A DNA stretch of 64,000 nt. It comes from Pseudomonadales bacterium. Lineage in GTDB: Bacteria; Pseudomonadota; Gammaproteobacteria; Pseudomonadales; UBA5518. The DNA lies in NCBI GenBank assembly GCA_024234165.1, contig JACKOP010000004.1, positions 281,001-345,000 of the forward strand, in the 5' to 3' direction. Under the pieces are notes generated by a model that did no database searches, had not been told where the DNA came from, and saw nothing but the letters and a program-made list of their open reading frames with translations. The position numbers and the translations under genes were made by a program. Numbering within the stretch: the first letter of the stretch is position 1; every line of letters starts with the position of its first letter. Positions 1 to 7,620 of this stretch are shown piece after piece.

Positions 1-616
1 GTATGCCGGCCAGCGACAGCAGTTGCAGCGCGGTTGCCGTGATGTGCTGCGGGCTGTGGTGCTCGCCGAGCAGGAAGGCAGCGTTCTCGTTCAGCGGCTC
101 GACGGTGAGCGAGCGCAGCAACTGGGTGACGAAGGTTTCGTTGTTGGCCGAAAGTTGATGGATCTCGTCGAGCAGTGCCGACGCTGACGTTGCCTGCGCA
201 CTGTCGAACTCGGGTGGCATCGGCGGCCCCGGCGGCGCGACATCCGGCGCCTGGTCCAGCACGGCCGGATAGATCTGCAGGCGGTAGTACAGCACCTGGC
301 GGCCGTCGGCCTTGCGGCGGGTCCATTGCGCGCGTCGGCTGCCGTCGGGCTGGTCGACTTCCGTGAAGCCGTAGCCGGAGGTCGTGAAGTTCTCGTTCGT
401 GATCTCGATGCCCTGCTGCGAATCGGGCAGCGCGAGCGAAACGAGTACCTCGGAGCCGGCGGCCTCGAACTCGACTTTGGATTCAACGGTCCAGATGCCG
501 ACCTTCTGGTCGGGAAACAGCGGGAACCCCAGCGCGAAGTGCTTGTAGAGCGCCATGCTGACCCCCACGAGCGCGAGCAGCAGTGCCACCACATAGACCT
601 TGAGCTTGTCTTTCAT
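1..616 (-). CDS. Inactive transglutaminase-like membrane protein (5' part only)
   Basis: Reading the minus strand from the ATG at 616 gives an open frame that runs off the left edge of the window. It begins MKDKLKVYVVALLLALVGVS, an N-terminal membrane anchor. A periplasmic-looking stretch with VGIWTVESKVEFEA follows, and the visible end has LLGEHHSPQHITATALQLLS. The pattern resembles the 'inactive transglutaminase' (UUP1) family, usually encoded next to a retropepsin-like lipoprotein and an ATP-grasp ligase-like protein. The gene upstream at 649-1356 on the same strand is such a retropepsin-like lipoprotein, 32 bases away, so the two probably form an operon. About 205 residues are visible; the transglutaminase and C-terminal membrane parts would lie outside. 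Family assignment is by motif and context recall and is moderately sure. Confidence 0.6.
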   Translation of the reverse strand, partial: MKDKLKVYVVALLLALVGVSMALYKHFALGFPLFPDQKVGIWTVESKVEFEAAGSEVLVSLALPDSQQGIEITNENFTTSGYGFTEVDQPDGSRRAQWTRRKADGRQVLYYRLQIYPAVLDQAPDVAPPGPPMPPEFDSAQATSASALLDEIHQLSANNETFVTQLLRSLTVEPLNENAAFLLGEHHSPQHITATALQLLSLAGI

Positions 617-648
617 GCGCTATGCGTCCCGCTCTGGCGTGTGTCTTG

Positions 649-1356
649 TCAGGGTTTCGATTCGGGTTTGCTGAAGCGGCGCCCCACGTCGACCACCGCC
701 TGGTCGCGCAGGAAGTTCCGACCGATCAGCGCCGGGTAGGAGGACTGCCCGCGATCGATCAGCACGAAGTCGGCGAACTGCGTCACCCCGGCAATGGTCG
801 CCTTCAGGCTCACGACGTAGTGCTTGCCCGCGCTCGGGTCGTGCCCGGAGATCGTGCGCACCAGCGGGCGCGTGACCTCGATCGTCGTGCCGTCCTTGCC
901 GCCGACGAGCTGGAATCTGATCCAGGTCTTGCCGTCGCGTTCGAATTCCCTCACGTCCAGTGCGTGCAACGTGGACAGTGCACGCCCCGTGTCCAGACGC
1001 GCCCGGTACGTGATTCCGGGCGGCTCGATCTGCACGTTTTCGATCTCGCCAAGCACGACGAGCGGCGTCTTCGGCCCCTCGGGGCGCACGGGAGCGGGCG
1101 GCGGCGGCGGCGGTGGCGGCGGTTCGCATACCGGTGGTGGCACCGGAGCTGGCGGGGGTTCGGGCACCTCCGGTGGCGCCGGGGGCTGTTCGCGGGCGGG
1201 CGGTTCTTCTGCTGGCGGAGCCGGCGCTGGCGCAGGCGCAGGCGGCGGCTGCACCTGCGGCGGCGTCGTGGGCTGCGTCGGTGTCGTGTCGCAGCCCTGC
1301 AGCACAAGTGCGAAAGCGAGGAACAACCCCGCACCGAAGCGTTTTTTGATCGTCAT
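649..1356 (-). CDS. Retropepsin-like (RimK-associated/DUF785 type) lipoprotein
   Basis: A 235-residue protein with a lipoprotein signal: MTIKKRFGAGLFLAFALVLQ followed by the lipobox LQGC, so Cys22 is the likely lipidation site. Residues about 25-95 are an extreme proline-rich linker, including nine consecutive prolines. The C-terminal domain has ARLDTGRALSTLHA, the DTG signature of retropepsin-like folds in the DUF785 'ATP-dependent zinc protease' family, and ALIGRNFLRD near the end. The family is linked to ATP-grasp glutamate ligases, but its proteolytic activity is not well proven. It is followed by the inactive-transglutaminase-like gene and is divergent from glpK. The linker would let the domain reach away from its membrane anchor. 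Confidence 0.7.
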   Translation of the reverse strand: MTIKKRFGAGLFLAFALVLQGCDTTPTQPTTPPQVQPPPAPAPAPAPPAEEPPAREQPPAPPEVPEPPPAPVPPPVCEPPPPPPPPPAPVRPEGPKTPLVVLGEIENVQIEPPGITYRARLDTGRALSTLHALDVREFERDGKTWIRFQLVGGKDGTTIEVTRPLVRTISGHDPSAGKHYVVSLKATIAGVTQFADFVLIDRGQSSYPALIGRNFLRDQAVVDVGRRFSKPESKP

Positions 1357-1492
1357 GCCGGGTGTGATTCCACGCAGTCTGGATGCAGGGCAAACTATAG
1401 AACCCGTGCGTGCGAAGAGGCAATCACGACCCGCTCGTCCGCGTCTTTATGACAAACATCATGCCGCCGCACGGCGCAGGGGAGGATCCCGC

Positions 1493-3013
1493 ATGCAAGT
1501 ACTGCTCGCGCTCGACCAGGGCACCACCAGTTCGCGCTGTGTCGCGTTCGATCTGGCAGGCAATGCCGTCGCACTCGCGCAACGCGAATTCACCCAGCAT
1601 TTTCCGCGTGATGGCTGGGTCGAGCACGACCCCGAAGACATCTGGCAAAGCACCCTCGTCTGCCTGCGCGAGGTGATCGACACTCTCGAACAGGGGGGTC
1701 ATGCAGCGCTCGGCATCGGCATCGCGAACCAGCGTGAAACCACGCTGGTGTGGGATCGTCGCAGCGGCGAGGCGGTGGCCCCGGCCATCGTCTGGCAGGA
1801 CCGGCGCACCGCCGATGCCTGCGAGCAACTGCGCCATGACGGACTGGAGCCACTGATCGCGGCTCGCACCGGGTTGTTGGCAGATCCGTATTTTTCCGCG
1901 ACCAAGCTCGCGTGGATACTCGACCACGTGCCCGGTGTGCGCGCGCGGGCCGCGACCGGTGAGCTCGCGTTCGGCACCGTCGACAGTTTCCTGCTGTGGC
2001 GCCTGGGTGGGGGCGCGCGACACTGCACCGACGCGAGCAACGCCTCGCGCACGATGCTGTTCGACATCCACGCGCAGCGCTGGGACGAGGAACTGCTCGA
2101 ACGCTTGCGCGTCCCGCGTGCGATGCTGCCCGAGGTACTCGACTCGGCAGCCGATTTCGTCCGTGTCGCGACCGGGCTGCCGGGCGCTGGCCTGCCCGTT
2201 GCCGGCGTGGCCGGAGACCAGCAGGCGGCGCTGATCGGGCATGGCTGTCTGCGCCCCGGAGAGGCGAAGGCAACCTACGGAACAGGCTGCTTCCTGGTGC
2301 TGAACACCGGCGAGCGGCCACTGCGCTCGCAGAACCGCCTGCTGACCACGCTGGCGTGGCGCCTCGGCGGTGCGCCTACCTACGCGCTGGAGGGCAGCAT
2401 CTTCGTCGCCGGCGCCGCGATCAAGTGGCTGCGCGACGGCCTCGGGCTGATTGCAAGCGCTGCCGACAGCGAGCGGGCGGCGCAGCGCGCGGGTGACGCT
2501 GGCGGCGTCTACCTGGTGCCGGCGTTCGCGGGCCTTGGGGCGCCGCACTGGGATCCGCACGCACGCGGCGCGATCGTCGGGCTCACGCGCGACAGCGACG
2601 CAGACGCGATCGTGACGGCAGCGCTGCAGTCGGTGGCATACCAGACACGCGACGTGCTCCACGCGATGGCTGCCGACGGATCGCAGATCGACACGCTGCG
2701 GGTCGATGGCGGCATGGCGGTCAACGACTGGCTGTTGCAGTTCATGGCCGACGTGCTCGGCATCGCGGTGAGCCGTCCGCGGGTCACCGAGGCGACCGCG
2801 CTTGGCGCCGCCAGCCTGGCCGGCTACCGGCTCGGTGCGCTGCCGACGCTCGATCACCTTGCCACGATGCGTGGCGAGGAGCACCGCTTCGAACCGCGCA
2901 TGCCGCAGGCCGAACGCGATCGCCTGTACACCGGCTGGCTGGACGCCGTCCGCCGTGTCCGCATGCAGGTCGGCATTCATGCCGACGATTCACGCCCGCA
3001 CCTGTCGGCATGA
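1493..3013 (+). CDS. glpK: Glycerol kinase
   Basis: A 506-residue FGGY-family kinase that phosphorylates glycerol to glycerol-3-phosphate in the cytoplasm. The N-terminal phosphate loop is LLALDQGTTSSR at residues 4-15; GIANQRETT and IVWQDRRT follow, and the second FGGY domain carries LRVDGGMAVNDWLLQFMADV. The ATG at 1493 has a ggagga ribosome site 6 bases upstream; in-frame sequence before it is low-complexity shadow of the divergent lipoprotein gene. Neither glpF nor glpD is adjacent, so the gene stands alone. The last residues (about MQVGIHADDSRPHLSA) come from a repeat element: an inverted palindrome lies at 2969-2986 and the stop TGA (3011-3013) sits in the first palindrome of the array at 3004. 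Confidence 0.96.
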   Translation: MQVLLALDQGTTSSRCVAFDLAGNAVALAQREFTQHFPRDGWVEHDPEDIWQSTLVCLREVIDTLEQGGHAALGIGIANQRETTLVWDRRSGEAVAPAIVWQDRRTADACEQLRHDGLEPLIAARTGLLADPYFSATKLAWILDHVPGVRARAATGELAFGTVDSFLLWRLGGGARHCTDASNASRTMLFDIHAQRWDEELLERLRVPRAMLPEVLDSAADFVRVATGLPGAGLPVAGVAGDQQAALIGHGCLRPGEAKATYGTGCFLVLNTGERPLRSQNRLLTTLAWRLGGAPTYALEGSIFVAGAAIKWLRDGLGLIASAADSERAAQRAGDAGGVYLVPAFAGLGAPHWDPHARGAIVGLTRDSDADAIVTAALQSVAYQTRDVLHAMAADGSQIDTLRVDGGMAVNDWLLQFMADVLGIAVSRPRVTEATALGAASLAGYRLGALPTLDHLATMRGEEHRFEPRMPQAERDRLYTGWLDAVRRVRMQVGIHADDSRPHLSA

Positions 3014-3231
3014 ATGCCGACCTACGGGTACATCCCCGCCCGCGTGGGTCGGGTTTCAACCCGACATGAACGTCGGCATGAATGCCGACCTACGGGTGCA
3101 TCCCCGCCCGCGTGGGTCGGGTTTCAACCCGACATGAACGTCGGCATGAATGCCGACCTACGGGTGCATCCCCGCCCGCGTGGGTCGGATTTCAACCCGA
3201 CATGAACGTCGGCATGAATGCCGACCTACGG
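2969..3231. repeat. REP-like palindromic tandem array, 68-bp unit
   Basis: Copies begin at 3004, 3072, 3140 and 3208, exactly 68 bp apart: three full units and a partial fourth. Each unit carries two 8+2+8 palindromes, gtcggcatgaatgccgac and gtcgggtttcaacccgac, joined by cctacgggtgcatccccgcc and cgcgtggg. An extra copy of the first palindrome lies at 2969-2986 inside the glpK frame, with the opposite loop sequence. The units are nearly identical: single changes are gta/gtg near 3030 and a/g near 3189. The structure resembles bacterial REP/BIME elements at the 3' ends of convergent genes. No RAYT transposase is visible in the window. Confidence 0.9.
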
Positions 3232-3876
3232 ACCGGGGTACCCGAATGCTTCGGCAAGTGCCGCGAGGAGCAAGGATTCGACACGTGCGCGCGAGATGTC
3301 GGTACCGGGCACCACGTGGTCAGCGACACGCGTGACGGTCAAGCCGCGATAACCGCAGGGGTCGATGCGCGCGAATGCTTCGAGCGAGCAGTCCACATTC
3401 AGCGCCAGTCCGTGAAAACAGCAACCGCGGCGCACGCGCAGTCCCAGCGCCGCGATCTTGGCGCCATCGACGTAGACGCCGGGCGCGTCACGCCGCGGGT
3501 GTGCGCTGATCTGCAGCTTCGCCAGCGTGGCGACCAGCGCGGACTCGATGCGATCGACCAGATCGCGCACACCGATTCCGAGGCGGCGCAGATCGAGCAT
3601 CAGGTACACCACGCATTGCCCCGGACCATGCCAGGTCACCTGACCGCCACGATCGACATGGATCACCGGTGTTGCGCCCGGGTCGAGCAGGTGCTCCCGC
3701 CGACCCGCCTGCCCGAGCGTGAACACCGACGGATGCTGCAGCAACCAGATGCGATCCGGACTGTCGGCGTCGCGTGTATCGGTATAGCGTTGCATGGCGC
3801 GCCAGGCGTGCTCGTAGTCCACGCGGTCGGAGCGCTGGACCTCGAGTCGTGGCTGCACCACTGCTGCCGACATCAC
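3226..3876 (-). CDS. lipB: Octanoyltransferase (lipoate biosynthesis)
   Basis: A 216-residue cytoplasmic enzyme that moves octanoyl groups from acyl carrier protein to lipoyl domains of 2-oxoacid dehydrogenases and GcvH. The motifs GGQVTWHGPGQ, YVDGAKIAALGLRVRRG, CCFHGLALNV and DPCGYRGL are typical of LipB; the catalytic pair is the Lys of GAKI and the Cys of PCGY. The start overlaps the stop of the upstream DUF493 gene by 4 bases (ATGA), so the two are translationally coupled. The TAG stop (3226-3228) falls in the sequence ccgtaggtcggc, which belongs to the tandem repeat. In many relatives lipA follows lipB; here the repeat and convergent glpK follow instead. Confidence 0.94.
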   Translation of the reverse strand: MMSAAVVQPRLEVQRSDRVDYEHAWRAMQRYTDTRDADSPDRIWLLQHPSVFTLGQAGRREHLLDPGATPVIHVDRGGQVTWHGPGQCVVYLMLDLRRLGIGVRDLVDRIESALVATLAKLQISAHPRRDAPGVYVDGAKIAALGLRVRRGCCFHGLALNVDCSLEAFARIDPCGYRGLTVTRVADHVVPGTDISRARVESLLLAALAEAFGYPGP

Positions 3877-4142
3877 AGCACCATATGCACGCGCCCGGTG
3901 GCCTTCAGGTCATCGAACAGCGCCTGCAACTGCTCCGGTCCGGTAGCCACGATCGTCACCGTCACCGAGACGAAGCGACTGTTGGCGCTGAAACGCTCCG
4001 TAGTGCGCGCGCGTACGAAGCCGGCAGCATGACGCTCGACGATATCCTCGACCAACGAACGGAAATCCGCGCTCGCATCACCGACGATCTTGACCGGATA
4101 GTCGCACGGGAACTCGATGCGCGGTGTGTCGCAGTTGCTCAT
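3873..4142 (-). CDS. ybeD: DUF493 protein, YbeD family
   Basis: A small 89-residue cytoplasmic protein starting MSNCDTPRIEFPCDYPVKIV, with the family pattern PCDYPVKIVG near the N-terminus and LQALFDDLKATGRVHMVL at the end. YbeD/DUF493 has an ACT-like fold and is conserved between dacA and lipB in Gammaproteobacteria. A regulatory role has been suggested, but the molecular function is not settled. It lies 28 bases downstream of dacA and overlaps lipB by 4 bases, matching the classical dacA-ybeD-lipB order. Confidence 0.88.
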   Translation of the reverse strand: MSNCDTPRIEFPCDYPVKIVGDASADFRSLVEDIVERHAAGFVRARTTERFSANSRFVSVTVTIVATGPEQLQALFDDLKATGRVHMVL

Positions 4143-4170
4143 TTCTCGGTCTCCGGCGATCGGCCCCGCG

Positions 4171-5412
4171 TCACAACCCGCCGAACAGACGCAGGAAGAA
4201 CAGCATCAGCGAGTCCCACAGCACGCGAAAGAAGCCACCGCGCTCCACCGCATCCAGTGCCACCAGCGGCGCTTCGGCCACCGGCTCACCGCCCAGATCG
4301 ACCACGACCCGCCCCATCACCTGTCCGGTGCCGACCGGCGCCTCGATCGCCTGATAGCCATCGTCGAGCACATACGCGGCCTTGAGCTCGTTCGCGCGAC
4401 CGCGCACCACGGTCACCATCAGGTCGGAAGCAACCCCGAGCCGCACGCTGTCACTGCTGCCGGCCCAGACCTTGCGCGGTGGTTCGCTGAGGCTTTGCCC
4501 TGCCGACAGCACCTTCACCGTTTCATAGAAGCGGAAGCCGTAGCCGAGCATCTTGCGGCTCTCTTCCTTGCGCGCAAGCTTGCTGTCGGTGCCCAGCACC
4601 ACCGCGATCAGCCGCATGCCGTCGCGCTTCGCCGAAGTGACGAGGCAGTACCCCGCCTCGCTGGTATGACCGGTCTTGATGCCGTCGACCCCCGGTTCGC
4701 CGAGCAGTTCGTTACGGTTCATCTGACGGATGTTGTTGTAGGTGAAATGCTGCTGTGCATAGACCGCATAGTCGTCGGGATGATCCTTGATCATCGCGCG
4801 GGCCAGGATCGCGAGGTCGCGTGCCGTCGTGTAGTGCTGCGGGTCCGGCAGGCCGTGGGAATTGATGAAATGCGTGTTCGTCATGCCGAGCCGTGCCGCC
4901 TGCTCGTTCATCATCGCAGCGAAGGCATCCTCCGACCCGGCGAGATGTTCGGCGATCGCCACCGAGGCATCGTTGCCTGAGGAGATGACCAGGCCGTGAT
5001 AGAGGTCGCTCAGCGAGACATCGCTGTCGATATCCACCCACATCAGCGACGAACCGGCGAACAGGGGGTTCTGCGCCCATGCAGCATGACTGATGTGCGC
5101 CTTGTCCTCCCACTTGACCTTGCCGCTGCGCACCGCCTCCGACAGCACATAACCGGTCATCATCTTGGTCAGGCTGGCCGGCGCCATCCGCTCATCGGCC
5201 AGGTGCTCCATGATCACCTTGGCGGAATCCGCATCGACCAGGATCCAGGCTCGCGCGGCGACCGCCGGTGGTGCGGGAACGATCGGCTGTTGCTGTGCCT
5301 GCGCGGGTGTCGCTGCAGGGGTTGGCGTCGGAACAGGCTCTTGGGCGACAAGGGCCAACGGTGCACAAATGCCGAGCAGGACGATGACGAAGCGTGCGAA
5401 AACTCTGATCAC
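4171..5412 (-). CDS. dacA: D-alanyl-D-alanine carboxypeptidase (PBP5/6 type)
   Basis: A 413-residue periplasmic enzyme that trims the terminal D-Ala from peptidoglycan pentapeptides. The three active-site motifs are SLTK at about residues 80-83, SGN at about 145-147 and KTG at about 246-248. The protein starts with a signal peptide (RVFARFVIVLLGICAPLALV) and a Pro/Gln-rich spacer. The C-terminus ends in hydrophobic/amphipathic SLMLFFLRLFGGL, which anchors PBP5 to the inner membrane. I chose the GTG at 5412, preceded by cggagatacc, because it starts directly at the signal peptide; longer in-frame sequence runs into a dispersed repeat. DacA, RlpA, MltB, RodA and PBP2 are encoded as one cell-shape cluster. 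Confidence 0.95.
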   Translation of the reverse strand: MIRVFARFVIVLLGICAPLALVAQEPVPTPTPAATPAQAQQQPIVPAPPAVAARAWILVDADSAKVIMEHLADERMAPASLTKMMTGYVLSEAVRSGKVKWEDKAHISHAAWAQNPLFAGSSLMWVDIDSDVSLSDLYHGLVISSGNDASVAIAEHLAGSEDAFAAMMNEQAARLGMTNTHFINSHGLPDPQHYTTARDLAILARAMIKDHPDDYAVYAQQHFTYNNIRQMNRNELLGEPGVDGIKTGHTSEAGYCLVTSAKRDGMRLIAVVLGTDSKLARKEESRKMLGYGFRFYETVKVLSAGQSLSEPPRKVWAGSSDSVRLGVASDLMVTVVRGRANELKAAYVLDDGYQAIEAPVGTGQVMGRVVVDLGGEPVAEAPLVALDAVERGGFFRVLWDSLMLFFLRLFGGL

Positions 5413-5495
5413 GGTATCTCCGGGCGAGGTTTGTCGATATGCAGGAAAGCGGACAGCGCCGTGCTGCACGACGGCGCACGACGCCCCTTCAGAGC

Positions 5496-5625
5496 GTGTC
5501 GCAAAACATTGCGAGGCGTGTGGCGACACCGTCGCATCGGGGGGCGGCGGCCGCCGGGATGCGGCACTCGAGCCTGCAGGGATGCATTGACGGCGTCCCA
5601 CCGGTACGAAGGTGTCGTCACGCGC
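5496..5625 (+). repeat. Dispersed two-hairpin repeat, copy A (longest)
   Basis: The rlpA-dacA gap (5413-5702) holds this 130-bp element. It starts gtgtcgcaaaacattgcgag and reaches gcgacacc, so gtgtcgc and gcgacac form one stem. It continues cgcatc...gatgcg around a GC-rich core, the second stem, and ends with the tail cctgcagggatgcattgacg followed by gcgtcccaccggtacgaagg. Related copies occur at 14288-14352 (front), 29283-29366 (front, inside a gene) and 22030-22082 (tail, opposite strand). By eye, copies A and C agree at roughly four bases in five over about 80 bases. It carries no convincing coding sequence. Confidence 0.75.
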
Positions 5626-5702
5626 AGATCACATGAACACTCAAGGGGTTTTGCGATACGCCTCTTCAAGGCGTCCGGCAGTATATCACCCGGTGTGCGC
5701 CA

Positions 5703-6599
5703 CTACTCCGTGACCACCTGTGCACCGGCGATGCTCGCCGCTGCGAGGCGTCGCCTGGCATCCTCGAGCGCCTCGGTGCTCTCCAGCGGGCCAATGCGTA
5801 CCCGATACCACGGACTCGCGGCATCGGCCGAGCGGTGGATGAACACCTCGTGTCCGAGCAGCGAAGCGAGCGTCTGCTGCAGGCTGCGCGCACCGTCCAT
5901 GCTGCGGAACGCACCTGCCTGCAGGTAGGTCTTGCGCGCCACCGGCTGGCTGGCGACGAGCCGCGCATCACCGGCCATTTCGCGGCGCTTCGCAACCCAC
6001 TCGGGCGCCATCGGGTCGAGCACTTCCAGCTCGACCAACGCCGTACCCTTGTTCGCGTAGCCAAGTCGATAGGCGGCAGCGTACGACAGATCGAGAACCC
6101 GCCCCTCGTGAAAGGGGCCGCGATCGTTCACGCGCACCACGATGCTGCGCCCGTTCTCGACGTTCTTTACACGCACATAGCACGGAATCGGCAAGGTCTT
6201 GTGCGCAGCCGTCATCGTGTAGACGTCGTAGGGCTCCCCGTTCGAGGTGTACTGCCCATGGAACTTGGTGCCGTACCACGACGCAAACCCACGCTCACGG
6301 TAGCCGGGACGCGCCGGCGCCACACGGTAGGTCGTGCCAAGCACCGTGTACGGGCTCTTGTTGCCGGCACTGGTCACCGGCTCCGGACGTGGCACCGCAT
6401 CGGGAATCGTCATGATATCGGCACGAAACTCCGGTGTGCCATCCTGCTGCGGGCGATCGGAGCCCCCGGCAACCGGAGCGCCCGGTGACGTGCCCGGCTG
6501 CGAGGCGCAGCCAGCGAGCATCACGACCAGGGCAACAACTCCCGCGTACGTACGCCGTCGCGCCCTCGACTCGATGCCGCAACGTTGCGTCACGCTCAT
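5703..6599 (-). CDS. rlpA: Septal-ring lytic transglycosylase RlpA (DPBB + SPOR)
   Basis: A 298-residue lipoprotein with lipobox LAGC near residues 27-31. A double-psi beta-barrel domain (about 100-190) contains GFASWYGTKFHGQYTSNGEP, AAHKTLPIPCYVRVKN and VRVNDRGPF, typical of RlpA. A C-terminal SPOR domain (about 220-298) contains TYLQAGAFRS and YRVRIGPLES and would bind denuded glycan at the septum. In Pseudomonas RlpA is a lytic transglycosylase that acts on such denuded strands; that activity is inferred here from family knowledge. The start overlaps the mltB stop by 4 bases. Downstream lies a repeat-containing gap of about 290 bases before dacA. Confidence 0.93.
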   Translation of the reverse strand: MSVTQRCGIESRARRRTYAGVVALVVMLAGCASQPGTSPGAPVAGGSDRPQQDGTPEFRADIMTIPDAVPRPEPVTSAGNKSPYTVLGTTYRVAPARPGYRERGFASWYGTKFHGQYTSNGEPYDVYTMTAAHKTLPIPCYVRVKNVENGRSIVVRVNDRGPFHEGRVLDLSYAAAYRLGYANKGTALVELEVLDPMAPEWVAKRREMAGDARLVASQPVARKTYLQAGAFRSMDGARSLQQTLASLLGHEVFIHRSADAASPWYRVRIGPLESTEALEDARRRLAAASIAGAQVVTE

Positions 6600-7573
6600 G
6601 GCCGCTCGTACCCGGTGCGGATCGCCTGGCTGAGCTGATGCACCGCCATGGCGTAGAGCGCGCTGCGGTTATAGCGCGTGATCACGTGGAAATTGTGCAG
6701 ACCGAGCCAGTATTCGGTGCCTGCGTCCGTGTCGAGCATCAACGGCAGCACGCGCTCGGTCGCATCGATCGTGCCATCGGCCGCGATGCCGAGCGCCGCC
6801 AGCTCGCTGACCGCCACGTCCGGCTCGAGCCCGGGATTCATGCGCTCCTTCACTACCGGCCCGACCACGCGCGCCGGCAGCACGACCGGAGCACCGTACT
6901 CCCAGCCGTGGCGCTTGAAATAGTTTGCAACGCTGCCGATCGCATCCGTTCGACTGTTCCAGATGTCGGCATGTCCATCACCGTCGAAATCGACGGCGTA
7001 GGCGCGAAAGCTGCTCGGGATGAACTGCCCCATGCCCATCGCTCCGGCGTAGGATCCGCGCAGCGACAGCGGATCGAAACCCTGCTCGCGCACCATCACC
7101 AGGAACTGTTCGAGCTCACCGGCAAAGAATTCGCTGCGTGGCGGATAATCAAAGGCGAGCGTCGCCAGCGCATCGATCACGCGGTAGGAACCCATGTTGC
7201 TGCCATAGCGCGTCTCCACACCGATGATCGCGACGATCACCTCGGGCGCGACACCGTAGGTGGCTGCAGCGCGCACCAGATCAGCCGCATTGGCGCGCCA
7301 GAACGCGATGCCCCCATCGATGCGTGCGGGTGTGATGAAGACCTTGCGATATTCACCCCAGCTCAGACGCTTTTCGGCCGGTCGCGAAATCGCCTCGAGG
7401 ATGCTGTCCTTGCGCTCGGCCGCCGTGAACCAGGCACGAAGCTGCCCACGCGTGAAGCCGTGCTGCTCCACCATGCGGGCCTCGAACGCTGCATAACCGG
7501 CATGATCGACATAACCGGCGGCAAATGCCCGGGTCGTGACCAGCAAAAACAGGAAGGCGACGAAACGAAACAA
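6596..7573 (-). CDS. mltB: Membrane-bound lytic murein transglycosylase B
   Basis: About 325 residues of the SLT family 3/MltB type, cleaving the MurNAc-GlcNAc bond in peptidoglycan. The catalytic Glu lies in AIIGVETRYGSNMGSY; downstream are SYAGAMGMGQFIPSSFRAYA, DFDGDGHADIW and HNFHVITRYNRS, all family signatures. A signal peptide (LFRFVAFLFLLVTTRAFA) has no clear lipobox, so the product may be soluble in the periplasm, unlike lipidated E. coli MltB. I chose the TTG at 7573, which has agagg 7 bases upstream; a GTG at 7594 is an alternative that lengthens the leader by 7 residues. The gene lies between rodA (47-base gap) and rlpA (4-base overlap). Confidence 0.92.
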   Translation of the reverse strand: MFRFVAFLFLLVTTRAFAAGYVDHAGYAAFEARMVEQHGFTRGQLRAWFTAAERKDSILEAISRPAEKRLSWGEYRKVFITPARIDGGIAFWRANAADLVRAAATYGVAPEVIVAIIGVETRYGSNMGSYRVIDALATLAFDYPPRSEFFAGELEQFLVMVREQGFDPLSLRGSYAGAMGMGQFIPSSFRAYAVDFDGDGHADIWNSRTDAIGSVANYFKRHGWEYGAPVVLPARVVGPVVKERMNPGLEPDVAVSELAALGIAADGTIDATERVLPLMLDTDAGTEYWLGLHNFHVITRYNRSALYAMAVHQLSQAIRTGYERP

Positions 7574-7620
7574 TGCGATACCTCTGTGGATCACGGTCGT
7601 AGAGCCACCGTGACGGGCAG

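Noticed and set aside
2966..3231. CRISPR array
   Set aside because: Units are identical throughout, with palindromes in both halves and no variable spacers; no cas genes are present.
3014..3335. Overlapping plus-strand frames with repeated CIPARVGRVSTRHERRHEC peptide
   Set aside because: They are translations of the 68-bp array, not a repeat protein; there is no conserved start region and they run antisense into lipB.
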